Source of the DNA: Theobroma cacao
Taxonomy: Eukaryota; Streptophyta; Magnoliopsida; Malvales; Malvaceae
Length of the DNA stretch: 64,000 nucleotides
Direction of reading: 5' to 3'
Assembly (NCBI RefSeq): GCF_000208745.1
Contig: NC_030857.1
Span: 4,316,714-4,380,713, forward strand
Part shown: positions 24,181-34,921 of the stretch, one piece after another
Position numbering within the stretch: the first letter of the stretch is position 1
Layout: every line of letters starts with the position of its first letter
Made by a program: the position numbers and the translations under genes
Notes under the pieces: generated by a model
Told to the model about the DNA's origin: nothing
The model's input: the letters and a program-made list of their open reading frames with translations, nothing else
Database searches by the model: none

Positions 24181-25904
24181 TTCTCTGTCTTTAAGAGCTT
24201 TTGGCACATTATGGTACCCTGAAAATCTAGGAAAGTATATTGTAAAAGCTTTGATCTCTCCTCATCTGTTATCTGGGAAAACCCAAAGTTCTTAGTCCAT
24301 GTGTCGACCGTAGCAGGCAATGCAGGTAAAACCAGCTTCTCCACCCCGAATTTCATAAGATTCTTTTCAAGTTCATCCACCAAAACTCGACACATACCAC
24401 GACGACGGTGACTGAACCTGGTAGCAACGAGGGGCATCTCCGCCACCCTGTCCCCATATACCCTCACAGTAGCCACAGTAACCAAATCATCATTTTCCTC
24501 CAGAATCACCGTATAGAATCCTTTGAAATTCACTCGTTTCAGCTTTGACCCTCTGCTGAAAATCACATCTTCAACGAGATCTCTCCCAGTGTAAACATCT
24601 TTAGTAGGCTCAAAACACTCATGCATCACCTCAAGTGCAACACTCAACTTACTGTGATTCTCTGCAGAAGCCTCGACGCCATGAGTGTGTTCAGTATCAC
24701 CATCAGAGCACCCCGCAGACTTCAATAATGTCCACGTCAGATTGTTGCCGACTGGAATTGGTTTTCCTGTAAGCTTTTGAAGGCCAGAAAATACTTGTCC
24801 ACAGCTATGGCTACAAAACTGATTTTTCCCCGTTTGATCATTCTTCAAGTCACTTGATTGCTTCTTCCTTGGGCAGCCAACATGAAATTTACGCTCACAT
24901 TGTTGACAAGTAAGAAAACTATCATCACTCAAATGTCCAATGCCACAAATTCCACAACAGCAGGATGGACAAAACCAGTCGCCATCTGGAACTTCCTTCA
25001 GGCCAAGGCAATTGACATGGAATGCAGAAGGGCATCGATCGCAGCAAATCAATTCACCTCCATAGCAACAAGCAGAGCAAAGGCCATCGTTCTCATATTC
25101 ATATGAATTGCCCTTCACAGTTTGAGGGCTCTGTGCTTTGGAACTCTTGATCATTGAATCACGAACTTGCCTTTGACAATCAGAAAGAGAACTGCCACTG
25201 CCATCGTCCAACATTATATTAGCAGCTGGCCTATGGTTGTTACTACCAGCATGTGCCTCAAAGGCGGTGAGACCAAAAACCCTGAAGCAACAGTCACATT
25301 GGATCCCGTCACGAGTTATCCGCCCTTTCATCAATGGATCCCCTGCCTTGTTGCGGTAATACACTTTTGCCAGTGGCGAAACGGCGTTGTTATCTATCAA
25401 CCAAGAGAGAATGTTTCTAGGTTGGCGATGAGAGGAACTAGGAAGTGGACCCTCTCTCACTCTTTTACTTGATCGTTGCACATGAGGATTAGTTTGATTT
25501 TTTCTCGGTTTCTTTTGTTTTTTCAGTTTCTTGCCTCTTTTTGGTGGATTGGGTTGAACAAGTTCACCCAATGGTTGCTTTTCCTGGCTCAAACTCTTCC
25601 TTTTTCTTGGTTGCTTGGGTTCTAAGTCTTGAACCTTAACCCTAATCTCTTCTTGTCCTCCTCCTCCATCGATTTGACTTTTACAAGCTGTTTTAAGCGA
25701 ATAGTAAACTTTTCCATCAGGTGATTGATAACGCAGTTCACGTCTTCCGTTGTTGGGTGCGTACCAAAAGCTCCATCCCATGGCAGAAAGATGTTTTTTA
25801 GCTTTCAACGAAATTTGATGTGAGTTTTTCATATGTCGAGTTGATCTTTCACGGTACCACCTTAATACAGCTTCAGGGCAAAATTCAGCTTCGAAGAAAA
25901 TCAT
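24171..25904 (-). CDS. PHD-finger GNAT acetyltransferase, copy A
   Basis: Intronless gene for 577 residues of the plant IDM1/ROS4-like class, nuclear proteins combining histone reading and acetylation. Order of parts: N-terminal CPEAV-RWY and [17 protein letters not shown]...VYYSLKTAC (about 10-75); a basic nuclear-localisation-like stretch (95-150); a Tify-binding-like domain with [21 protein letters not shown] (170-240); a Cys4-His-Cys3 PHD finger from NDGLCSACC to WFCPSC (270-318); a second cysteine/histidine cluster [12 protein letters not shown]; and a GNAT domain (435-570) with acetyl-CoA motif A around [19 protein letters not shown] (near 495). It is shorter than IDM1 itself, so 'IDM1-like' is a class label. 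The stop codon lies in AKAP17A-intron-like sequence. The reading frame is intact. Confidence 0.88.
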   Translation of the reverse strand: MIFFEAEFCPEAVLRWYRERSTRHMKNSHQISLKAKKHLSAMGWSFWYAPNNGRRELRYQSPDGKVYYSLKTACKSQIDGGGGQEEIRVKVQDLEPKQPRKRKSLSQEKQPLGELVQPNPPKRGKKLKKQKKPRKNQTNPHVQRSSKRVREGPLPSSSHRQPRNILSWLIDNNAVSPLAKVYYRNKAGDPLMKGRITRDGIQCDCCFRVFGLTAFEAHAGSNNHRPAANIMLDDGSGSSLSDCQRQVRDSMIKSSKAQSPQTVKGNSYEYENDGLCSACCYGGELICCDRCPSAFHVNCLGLKEVPDGDWFCPSCCCGICGIGHLSDDSFLTCQQCERKFHVGCPRKKQSSDLKNDQTGKNQFCSHSCGQVFSGLQKLTGKPIPVGNNLTWTLLKSAGCSDGDTEHTHGVEASAENHSKLSVALEVMHECFEPTKDVYTGRDLVEDVIFSRGSKLKRVNFKGFYTVILEENDDLVTVATVRVYGDRVAEMPLVATRFSHRRRGMCRVLVDELEKNLMKFGVEKLVLPALPATVDTWTKNFGFSQITDEERSKLLQYTFLDFQGTIMCQKLLKTEKDL

Positions 25905-27190
25905 GGCTGACCGAATGAAAGAAGAAGGTGAAGACCATTGTTGCTTTGTGAAAAAATTTTCGGTATAAGTAGGTATCTATGCCTAATCCTATAGATTTTA
26001 GGATTAGAGAATCATTAGGTAACAAGGAATGAATTATCGTGATCTATTTACCTTGTAATTTTCTTTTATTTATTTATTTATTTATATATACCAATTAAAG
26101 AATATTTTAATTTTTAATAATTTGAAATCATAATTTTTTTAAATATCTAAAAATTAAGAAAAAAGAGTAAAAGAAAAATAAAATTGTTTAAATCTTCAAA
26201 CGAATATTAAATTTCATCATATAAATGGTATTATATATATATATATATAATATAATTTTTATTTTGTAATATGACTATGTTGTGAATATTAGTCGCAAGT
26301 ATTGTTATTTTATAAGAAATATTCAACAAATTGAATATTAAAATAAGACATAATTATTAAATTTATCAGAAAAAAAATGCAAAAAGAGAATGTTCTCTTA
26401 AATTGAAACTCTTTTTTCATTGATTCAATAACAGAGAACCATTTGCTTTTACCAGTTAAAAGGATTAGAGGACTCACTCCTTGTACAAGGAAACGCCAAT
26501 AAGAAAAACTTCACCTCAAACAAACCTTATGCAGCCAAACCAAATTTGCAAAATCAAAGTGAAGTTGTTCGACATTTTCAATAATAATATGCGAAAAAAA
26601 TTTTGCATTGGAAAGGAAAAAAAAATTCTTCCAATAAGGAGGAGAATAAATTCTTAATAATTGGACTAAAGCGACTTAAAGTGTAAATTAGAGCATGGTT
26701 AGACTTTGTCTTCAGTGATTTGAAAAATTAATTAAATTAATAGTATATATAATTAATACATGTAGTTAATTAAATAATATTTTATTTTTATTTCTATAAT
26801 TAAATAATAAATTATATTTATTTTTAATTACTAACTTAAATGTTTGTACGAAGTATACGTTGAAAGCAAAAATTTATGTTCTTAAAGGAAAGTGGTTATG
26901 AAGACCACATAGAAACAACTTTAAATAATTCCTTCTTCCATTCTCAATATTTTCTAAATTTTTTCTATACTATTTTATTGTAGAAAAATCAATAAAATTT
27001 TTATAATCTTACCATACATCGGTGAATGCGCAATGGATTGATTTTGTCAATGTAAAGCGTAATCAATCACTAAATTTAATTGTATTTTCAAAATTTATCG
27101 TTTGTAACCTTTTTACACACTATTAGTATAAACCCAGTAAAACGGCATTATATATGTCTTGAAACCATTTTATTGTTGTTTGTTTTTTCT
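25905..27190. other. AT-rich 5' flank of PHD gene A
   Basis: Very AT-rich, with a TA run near 26233-26250. It aligns patchily with 32.2-33.1 kb upstream of gene B, including AATAATTTGAAATCA and CAAACGAATATTAAAT. It probably holds the promoter. No gene is visible. Confidence 0.55.
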
Positions 27191-28852
27191 AATCTTGTTC
27201 TAACAGGAGTAGTCGGTTTCTAAATTAAAGTATCCTGGTCATAAATTTGCAATATCATTCACATTATTTTCTATCGCTATCGACATTGCTGTTCTTTTAT
27301 TCACCATATTAGCTGCCATGAGAACCTTGAGGGTATTGAGAGAAGTCAAATGGTTATGTAGTTGTTGACAGTATTGTCTTAGCATCAGTCAGGAATATTG
27401 ATCTTTGTATAGTATCGTGGAGAGCAAATTCAAAACCTTATAATGCAATTGTATGACCACATCACTTTAAGTTTTACATTACCAATACTTCATTCAATCA
27501 TCAATATGTGGATCTCTCTTCTATGTTGGAATGTAAATAACAACTTTATCAAGAAATTTGAGGGGAAAGAGAAACGAAGATTGAAACTCTCTCCATATTC
27601 AAATCCTCAAAAGCTGTTCGTTCATGGACCAAAACACCACTAGTTTGCAGTTACAATCCAAATGGCTCAGGGCAGCTCAATGTGCTGCGACAGAAGGCTC
27701 AGACAGGGCTGCAATGAAATACAAAACCGAACAAGCTATTCGCAATCTAAAAACAAAGCTTTTTGCAAGTGTGATCAGCTTAATTAACAATGCCAAAGTT
27801 TGCAGGAAAAACAAGAGCAAATGAAGCTGAAGTAAAATCAGAACTGATACAAGCTTCAATTGACAGGCAGTGCACAAAGTCTTCACATACTCTCACCATC
27901 TCTGGTGCATTGCCATCAATAATTCACATGCTTGACAAATATCTTAGCTATCCAGGCATTAAAGCTATACAAGCTGACATTACATTGTATGGGGCCTTGA
28001 TACAACGATCAAAAAATATCAGAAAACCTTAATTCTAAGTTATACAATCCTAGACTGCAGAGGCAAACAACTAAGCCGGAAATTAGGCTGACCAGACTGC
28101 ACCAATCTTGCAAGCAATGTGCACCTAATCATATCACTATCTGATGCAACATTTGCTGCAAAGTATGGTCATATACCAAAAGACAAGAAAAGCAAAAGCT
28201 CACACAGCAGGGGAGTAAGGCCTGAGTTGAATGGTGACTTCAACAGGCATAAACAAACAAACTTGATTCCAAATGCAGCAAATATACCTCAATTCGATGC
28301 AGGAAAGTCAACAAAATTAAGCTTTAACAAGATAAGAAACAATACTGCCGACATAGAGTGGGGCTTTCATGAAACAAGTAATCTGCAGAAGACTAAAGGA
28401 ACTCTTGAACCAAGTAAATTAGCTTGCGATGGCTGTAGCTGTTTTGCTGTGTCAGCAGCAAGTCAGCCATGCATCAACAAAATTTAAAGTAAAATTTCAT
28501 ACTTAGAGAGAGTGGAACTACAAGAACAACTATCATTCATCTCATCAATTATTGGTTCCACATGTAGTATCAGGAGGATTTGTCTGATGAAGTAATTTAA
28601 ATTGGTATAACAAAACTTATATATATGATGAGCTAGGGCACTGACATCTTAAACTGTTTTGGCTTTACCTTTAGTTGTAAAGAGATCTATCTTAAGAATA
28701 TGGCTGCTGGTGGATAAACAGGGTTCTTGCAGGATGCTTTCTTAAGTTTAATTGTTCTTATATTTCACATATGTGCTTTCTGTGTGTGTATGTGAAGTTT
28801 TTTGATTTGCGTATTATTCTTTCCCCTCTATTAAGTTTTCCCAATGCTGTTA
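27191..28852. repeat. Conserved upstream segment X, copy A
   Basis: It matches 33148-34829 almost base for base over long stretches. Plus-strand open frames at 27624-27824 and 28119-28487 have counterparts in copy B at 33592-33780 and 34101-34454. The second pair differs by four amino-acid-changing and two silent substitutions over about 285 bases, then by an indel that alters its end. That is not the pattern of a protein under constraint. No family was recognised. It may be promoter, non-coding transcript or a relic. Confidence 0.6.
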
Positions 28853-28855
28853 AAC

Positions 28856-29660
28856 TTTTTTTTTTTTGAAAGCCTTTCAAAGTGATTTCATTGCTTGAAG
28901 AACGAGTACAAAAACTACCTCATTTAGGTAGAAGAACAGCCAGATCATGTAGGACAGGCCCTAGCAGGCAGTGAGCTGTGTATAGCCAAAGAAACAAAAC
29001 AAAAACTGACAGAGTACCCACTAAACTGGTGAAAAAACAGAACCATGATCCTAGAATTCACAAACAGAAGCTCCCTGGTTAACCAAATATATCCCAGTGA
29101 GCCTCAAGTGTCTTTCTGTCAGATTCATAGAACAAGCAAACTGCACATCAGAACCAGAAGACAAAACCCAGCCTTCACTGCTCAGGCCCAGAGGAAAGTC
29201 TCAAACCAACCTCACGGGGTTTCAACAGCCACCCGTTCAGCTTTTGAACCCTTAGACGACCATCATAGCATTTTGTACCCACCGTAGCCCCCTGTTGTGC
29301 AAAGAAACCAACAATCATCATCAGGACTCCCACTTCTCCTCAATGTCCCACAACTCAACATAAATCCTCATCCCTCGACGACATGATCGTTCAAAGCCAC
29401 CATGTACTGATTCTTATGAAATCTGGTACCTCTTCTCTTAGATGTTACTAGAAGAGTTGCCCTTCGAGTTAGCCTATTAAATGCGATTACGTGCCCATAC
29501 CAGCTTTTTGTGTTTGTACTGGTGAATCTGGTATTGATGAATTTTGTACGCTGGTTTGTTGGGTGCCTCTGTATTGTACTCCTTTGGCAGGTCATATTGC
29601 CTTCTCACTGCTTAGAGCAGTTATTAATGAAATTCACTTTATTGGCTGAGAAAAAAAAAA
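28856..29660. mobile_element. Two LINE-like 3' tails in opposite orientation
   Basis: The segment opens with T12 (28856-28867) and closes with A10 (29651-29660). Read inward from each end, both carry a similar terminal word: CAATGAAATCACTTTGA from the left (minus strand) and TAATGAAATTCACTTTATTGG from the right (plus strand), each shortly after a TTTGTACTC or TTGTACTCC word. This suits two 5'-truncated non-LTR retrotransposon tails facing away from each other. No reverse transcriptase is visible. No target duplication was identified. Confidence 0.45.
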
Positions 29661-30356
29661 GAGTTGTCCTTTAATTTAATTTTTGCTTCATTCTCACCAT
29701 CTTTATCCTTTTAGTGCTTCAGATATGGTTTTCGCTGGTGATAATTTTGCCGCCATTGTGGCGGAATGCTAGTTACAGTTTGGTTCCATAGTCTTCTTGA
29801 CATATTGCTATTGTTTTCAATCTGTTACAAGTTTATATAGCCAAGGCAGTTAACAAAAGTCTTCAACTGCTCCCACTGTCTCTGGTGCATTGTCTCCAAT
29901 AATTCACATTGTTAACATATATCTTTGCTAATTAAGCATAAAGAATTACATTGAACTTAACAAAGTATGAGACTTTAGGCTAAAAGTCAAAAATAGCAGA
30001 AAAGTCAAAACAAGGCAATGAACTACCAATGCTGCAGAGATATGAAATGAACCAGAAAACCAAGCTAGGCTGACCACAAAAGCATGAACCACTCCTGCAG
30101 ACAGCACTACTCCTCAAACAGATGCAAAAGAGTCTTCTACCAAGTATTAACATTCATCAAATGTCTGGAAAGCTAAAACACTGCAGATAAGTGATCATGT
30201 GCTGGTAAGAGCTAACACAGCAAGCAACACACAGAAACAAATCCAACTCAGCACAAAAACAATCTGATATGGCAGCATAGCCAACTTCAAAAAGGACTCT
30301 GACTTGATGAAGGCTTAACCTCCCAAGGTACTGCTTTTACGGATTCATTGTTTTCC
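29661..30356. repeat. Third, diverged copy of segment X
   Basis: Around 29860-30100 the text CTCTGGTGCATTG, CAATAATTCACAT, AGAAAACC and TAGGCTGACCA follows segment X (27880-28090 and 33840-34060) in the same order but with many changes. It is clearly older than the A/B pair. No PHD gene is attached on its upstream-gene side. Confidence 0.6.
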
Positions 30357-30473
30357 AGTAGCATTAACGACAACAACTACATCAATATTTTATATATGTA
30401 GCTTATAGGTACATGGAACGATACTGGTACCATATGAAAGCACAGAATACAGGAAAATAATTAAATCAGTCTA

Positions 30474-32219
30474 TCACAAATCCTTCAATGTCTTTAAAAG
30501 TTTTTGGCACATTATGGTACCCTGAAAATCTAGGAAAGTATACTGCAAAAGCTTTGATCTCTCCTCATCTGTCATCTGGGAAAACCCAAAGTTCTTAGTC
30601 CATGTGTCTACCATAGCGGGCACTGCAGGTAAAACCAGCTTTTCCACCCCAAATTTCATCAGATTCTTTTCAAGTTCGTCCACCAAGACTCGACACATAC
30701 CACGGCGACGGTGACTGAACCTGGTAGCAACGAGGGGCATCTCCGCCACCCTGTCCCCATATACCCTCACAGTAGCCACAGTAACCAATTCATCATTTTC
30801 CTCCAGAATCACCGTATAGAATCCTTTGAAATTCACTCGTTTCAGCTTTGATCCTCTGCTGAAAATCACATCTTCAACGAGATCTCTCCCGGTGTAAACA
30901 TCTTTACTAGGCTCAAAACACTCATGCATCACGTCAAGTGCAACACTCAACTTACTGTGATTCTCTGCAGAAGCCTCGACGCCAAGAGCGTGATCAGTAT
31001 CACTATCAAAGCACCCCACAGACTTCAATAATGTCCACGTCAGATTGTTGCCGACTGGAATTGGTTTTCCTGTAAGCTTTTGAAGGCCAGAAAATACTTG
31101 TCCACAGCTATGGCTACAAAACTGATTTTTCCCCGTTTGATCATTCTTCAAGTCACTTGATTGCTTCTTCCTTGGGCAGCCAACATGAAATTTACGCTCA
31201 CATTGTTGACAAGTAAGAAAACTATCATCACTCAAATGTCCAATGCCACAAATTCCACAACAGCAGGATGGACAAAACCAGTCGCCATCTGGAACTTCCT
31301 TCAGGCCAAGGCAATTGACATGGAATGCAGAAGGGCATCGATCGCAGCAAATCAATTCACCTCCATAGCAACAAACAGAGCAAAGGCCATCGTTCTCATG
31401 TTCATATGAATTGCCCTTCACAGTTTGAGGGCTCTGTGCTTTGGAACCCTTGATCATTGAATCACGAACTTGCCTTTGACAATTAGAAAGAGACCTGCCA
31501 CTGCCATCGTCCAACATTATATTAGCAGCTGGCCTATGGTTGTTACTACCAGCATGTGCCTCAAAGGCGGTGAGACCAAAAACCCTGAAACAACAGTCAC
31601 ATTGGATCCCGTCACGAGTTATCCGCCCTTTCATCAATGGATCCCCTGCCTTGTTGCGGTAATACACTTTTGCCAGTGGCGAAACCCCGTTGTTATCTAT
31701 CAACCAAGAGAGAATGGTTCTAGGTTGGTGATGAGACGAATGAGGAAGTGGACCCTCTCTCACTCTTTTACTTGATCGTTGCACACGAGGATTAGTTTGA
31801 TTTTCTCTAGATTTCTCCTGTTTTTTCAGTTTCTTGCCTCTTTTTGGTGGGTTGGGTTGAACAAGTTCTCCTGATAGTTGATATTCCTGGCTCAAGCTCT
31901 TCCTTTTTCTTGGTTTCTTGGGTTCCAAGTCTTGAGCCGTAGCCCTAACCCTAACCCTAATCTCTTCTTTTCTTCCATCTCCATTTATACAACTCTTACA
32001 AGCTGTTTTAAGCGAATAGTAAACTTTTCCATTAGGTGATTTGTAACGCAGTTCATGTCTTCCATTCTTGGGTGCGTACCAAAAGCTCCATCCCATGGCA
32101 GAAAGATGTTTCTTAGCTTTCAAGGAAAGTTGACGTGAGCTCTTCATACCTGGAGTTGATCCTTCATGGTACCACCTTACTACAGCTTCAGGACAAAATT
32201 CAGCTTCAAAGGGAATCAT
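30474..32219 (-). CDS. PHD-finger GNAT acetyltransferase, copy B
   Basis: Intronless paralogue of copy A, 581 residues, with the same parts: the [10 protein letters not shown]-terminal module, basic stretch, Tify-binding-like domain near 175, PHD finger from about 275, second Cys/His cluster, and GNAT domain with the [10 protein letters not shown] acetyl-CoA motif near 500. The PHD and the following Cys/His region are almost identical to copy A; most differences are in the N-terminal and linker parts. The ATG at 32219 aligns with the start of copy A (MIPFEAEF against MIFFEAEF). The frame stays open 37 codons further up but has no other ATG there. Both copies are intact, so both could be expressed. 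The stop codon again lies in AKAP17A-intron-like sequence. Confidence 0.88.
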   Translation of the reverse strand: MIPFEAEFCPEAVVRWYHEGSTPGMKSSRQLSLKAKKHLSAMGWSFWYAPKNGRHELRYKSPNGKVYYSLKTACKSCINGDGRKEEIRVRVRATAQDLEPKKPRKRKSLSQEYQLSGELVQPNPPKRGKKLKKQEKSRENQTNPRVQRSSKRVREGPLPHSSHHQPRTILSWLIDNNGVSPLAKVYYRNKAGDPLMKGRITRDGIQCDCCFRVFGLTAFEAHAGSNNHRPAANIMLDDGSGRSLSNCQRQVRDSMIKGSKAQSPQTVKGNSYEHENDGLCSVCCYGGELICCDRCPSAFHVNCLGLKEVPDGDWFCPSCCCGICGIGHLSDDSFLTCQQCERKFHVGCPRKKQSSDLKNDQTGKNQFCSHSCGQVFSGLQKLTGKPIPVGNNLTWTLLKSVGCFDSDTDHALGVEASAENHSKLSVALDVMHECFEPSKDVYTGRDLVEDVIFSRGSKLKRVNFKGFYTVILEENDELVTVATVRVYGDRVAEMPLVATRFSHRRRGMCRVLVDELEKNLMKFGVEKLVLPAVPAMVDTWTKNFGFSQMTDEERSKLLQYTFLDFQGTIMCQKLLKTLKDL

Positions 32220-33147
32220 GGCTGACCTAATGAAGAAAGATAGTGAAGAAGATGGATCGGTTCTTATATTGTGAAGTGTACGGCATCTATTCTTAATCCT
32301 TCTTGGAATTATTAGATGACAAGGCTTCAATTACTATGCCCTATTTACATTGTAGCTCTCTCTCTCTTTATATATATATATATTAATAGTTTTTATTTTT
32401 TAATAATTTGAAATCACAAATTTTTTTTAAAAGATATCTTAAATCTAAGAAAAAAGAGTAAAAGAAAAGTAAAAATTGTTTTGATATTTTCAAACGAATA
32501 TTAAATATATAAATGGTGTTATATTTATTTATAGTTGTTGGTTTGTGAACATGTCTGAAGCAAATATGTTTAAAGAATTCTGACATTAGTGTAAGGGTAG
32601 TAGTTTGTCCACTTTTAGCAAAAGATTAATTAGAATTATTTTTATTTTGTAAGGAAACATTCAACAAAATTAGAATGAAGTTGTTGAATATTTTTAACAG
32701 TATTGGAAAAAAAAGAAGAAGAAAGATTTCTTGAGGAGAATAACTCTTTAATAATTGGATTAAATTGGGTTAAAGTGCAAATTGGGCCATAATTAAGCTT
32801 TCTAAGCTTTGGTTGATTTTGAAAATTAATTAAATTAATAATTTATTATAAAAGCACATGGCAATTAAATAATATATTATATTTGTTTTTAATTTATTTT
32901 TAATTATCAACAAAAATGTCTCTACATGTGTGTTGGAAACAAACATTTATATCAATAATTTCTCCTTCCTTTGTCAATATCCTCTTGATTTCTTCTATAC
33001 TATATTATTGAATTTCATTGTATCTCGGGGTTCATTGCATGTGACGTTTTTGTACACTATTAATAAGGGTAAATAAAACAACATTGATACATATTTTGAA
33101 ATCATTTCATTATTTTTAATTTTTTTTTATTCTGTGTTTTAACAAAA
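32220..33147. other. AT-rich 5' flank of PHD gene B
   Basis: Shorter relative of the AT-rich flank of gene A, with a TA run near 32369-32382. Probable promoter. No gene visible. Confidence 0.5.
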
Positions 33148-34829
33148 ATAATAGGTTTCTAAAACAAAGTATCCTGGTCATAAATTTGCAATATCATTAG
33201 ATTTTTTTTCTATTATCGCTATTGACATTGCTATTATCTATTCACCAAATTAGCTGCCATGGGAACCTTGAGGATATTGGCAGAACAAGTCAAATGGTTA
33301 TGTAGTTGTTTACTGTATTGTCTTAGCATTTGATGTTTGTAGAGTATCCTGGAGAGCAAATTCAAAACCTTATAATGCAATAGTTTTACAGTACCAATAC
33401 TTCATTCTATCATCAATATATGGATCTCTCTTCTATGTTGGAATGTGAATAACAACTTTATCAAGAAATTTGAGGGGAAAGAGAAACGAAGATTGAAACT
33501 CTATCCATATTCAAATCCTCCAAAGCTGTTCGTTCATGGACCAAAACACTACTAGTTTGCAGTTTAACATTGATGATAAGAAAGTCTGACTTTGTTGGAC
33601 TTGTTGTTACAATCCAAATGGCTCAAGGCAGCTCAATGTACTGCAACAGAAGGCTCAGACAGGGCTGCAATGAAATACAAAACCGAACAAGCTATTTGCA
33701 ATCTAAAAACAAACCTTTTTGCAAGTGTAATCAGCTTAATTAACAATGCCAAAGTTTGCAGGAAAAACAAGAGCAAATGAAACTGAAGTAAAAACAGAAA
33801 CTGATACAAGCTTCAGTAGGCAGGCAGTGCACAAAGTCTTCACATACTCTCACCATCTCTGGTGCATTGCCACCAATAATTCACATGCTTGACAAAATAT
33901 CTTACCTATCCAGACATTAAAGAAATACAATCTGACATAACGATATATGGGGACTTAATACAACGATCGAAAGATGTCAGAAAACCTTAATTCTAAGTTA
34001 TACAATCCTAGACTGCAGAAGCAAACAACTAAGCCGGAAATTAGGCCGACCAGGCTGCATCAATCTTGCAAGCAATTGTGAAACCTAAGCATATCACTAT
34101 ATGATGCAACATTTTTATGAAAAGTATGGTCATATACCAAAAGACAAGAAAAGCAGAAGCACACACAGCAGGGGAGTAAGGCCTGAGCTGAATGGTGACT
34201 TCAACAGGCATAAACAAACAAACTTGATTCCAAATGCAGCAAATATACCTCAATTCAATGCAGGAAAGTCAACAAAATTAAGCTTTAACAAGATAAGAAA
34301 CAATACTGCCGACATAGGGTGGGGCTTTCATGAAACAAGTAATCTGCAGAAGACTAAAGGAACTCTTGAACCAAGTAAATTGGCTTGCGATGGCTGTAGC
34401 TTTTCTGCCGTGGCTGCAGCAAAGTCAGCCATGCATCAACAAAATTTAAAGTAAAATTTTATTCTTAGAGAGAGTGGAACTACAAGAACAGCTACCATTC
34501 ATCCCATCACTTATTGGTTCCACGTGTAGTGTCAGGAGGGTTTGTGTCTGATGAAGTATTTAAACTCGTATAAGAGAACTTATATATATGGAGAGCTAGG
34601 GAACAAGAGAATGGGAACTAACATCTTAAACTGTTTTGGCTTCATCTTTAATTTTAAAGAGATCTATCTTAAAAATATGGCTGCTGGTGGATAAACTGGG
34701 TTCTTGCAGGATGCTTTCTTAAGTTTAATTGTTCTTATATTTCACATGTGTTTTCTGTGTGTATTTGAAGTTATTTGATTTGCTTGTTATACTAAATTTC
34801 CCCTCTATTAAGTTTTCCCAATGCTGTTA
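33148..34829. repeat. Conserved upstream segment X, copy B
   Basis: Partner of 27191-28852. It has a short extra stretch near 33563-33605 absent from copy A. Its longest frame (34101-34454) shares the core GVRPELNGDFNRHKQTN with copy A but diverges at both ends. Confidence 0.6.
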
Positions 34830-34867
34830 TTCTTCCAATAATTTGTAAAAATACTAATTTTTATTGG

Positions 34868-34921
34868 GTTGCCATAACTGGTGATGGTGTCAATGATGCA
34901 CCTGCACTTAAGAAAGCATCT
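34868..34921 (+). pseudogene. P-type ATPase hinge relic
   Basis: Eighteen codons read VAITGDGVNDAPALKKAS, the highly conserved TGDGxNDAPAL hinge of P-type ATPases. Nothing before or after continues the family: the next residues should be ADIG. It is isolated, so it is a relic or captured exon piece. It lies just outside tandem unit B. Confidence 0.6.

Larger units (their letters stand above)
24054..28852. repeat. Tandem duplication, unit A
   Basis: Pairs with unit B at 30357-34829. It includes the AKAP17A-intron-derived 3' flank, PHD/acetyltransferase gene A, an AT-rich stretch at about 25.9-27.2 kb and a conserved upstream segment at about 27.2-28.85 kb. Homology ends at CCAATGCTGTTA, just before a T12 run. 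The AT-rich stretch is longer here than in unit B. Confidence 0.9.
30357..34829. repeat. Tandem duplication, unit B
   Basis: Counterpart of unit A. It starts at AGTAGCATTAACGAC, the word that begins the matching part of the AKAP17A-like intron 2 near 7059. It includes PHD gene B and segment X copy B, and ends at CCAATGCTGTTA. Confidence 0.9.

Noticed and set aside
24858..25472. Plus-strand open frames at 24858-25106 and 25167-25472, with near-identical partners at 31161-31409 and 31470-31775
   Set aside because: They are antisense to the cysteine-rich parts of the PHD/acetyltransferase genes. Their conservation follows from the tandem duplication and the protein on the other strand.
32220..32330. 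N-terminal extension of PHD gene B by 37 codons
   Set aside because: The extension starts at TTG, has no upstream ATG, and has no counterpart in copy A. The ATG at 32219 aligns with the start of copy A.
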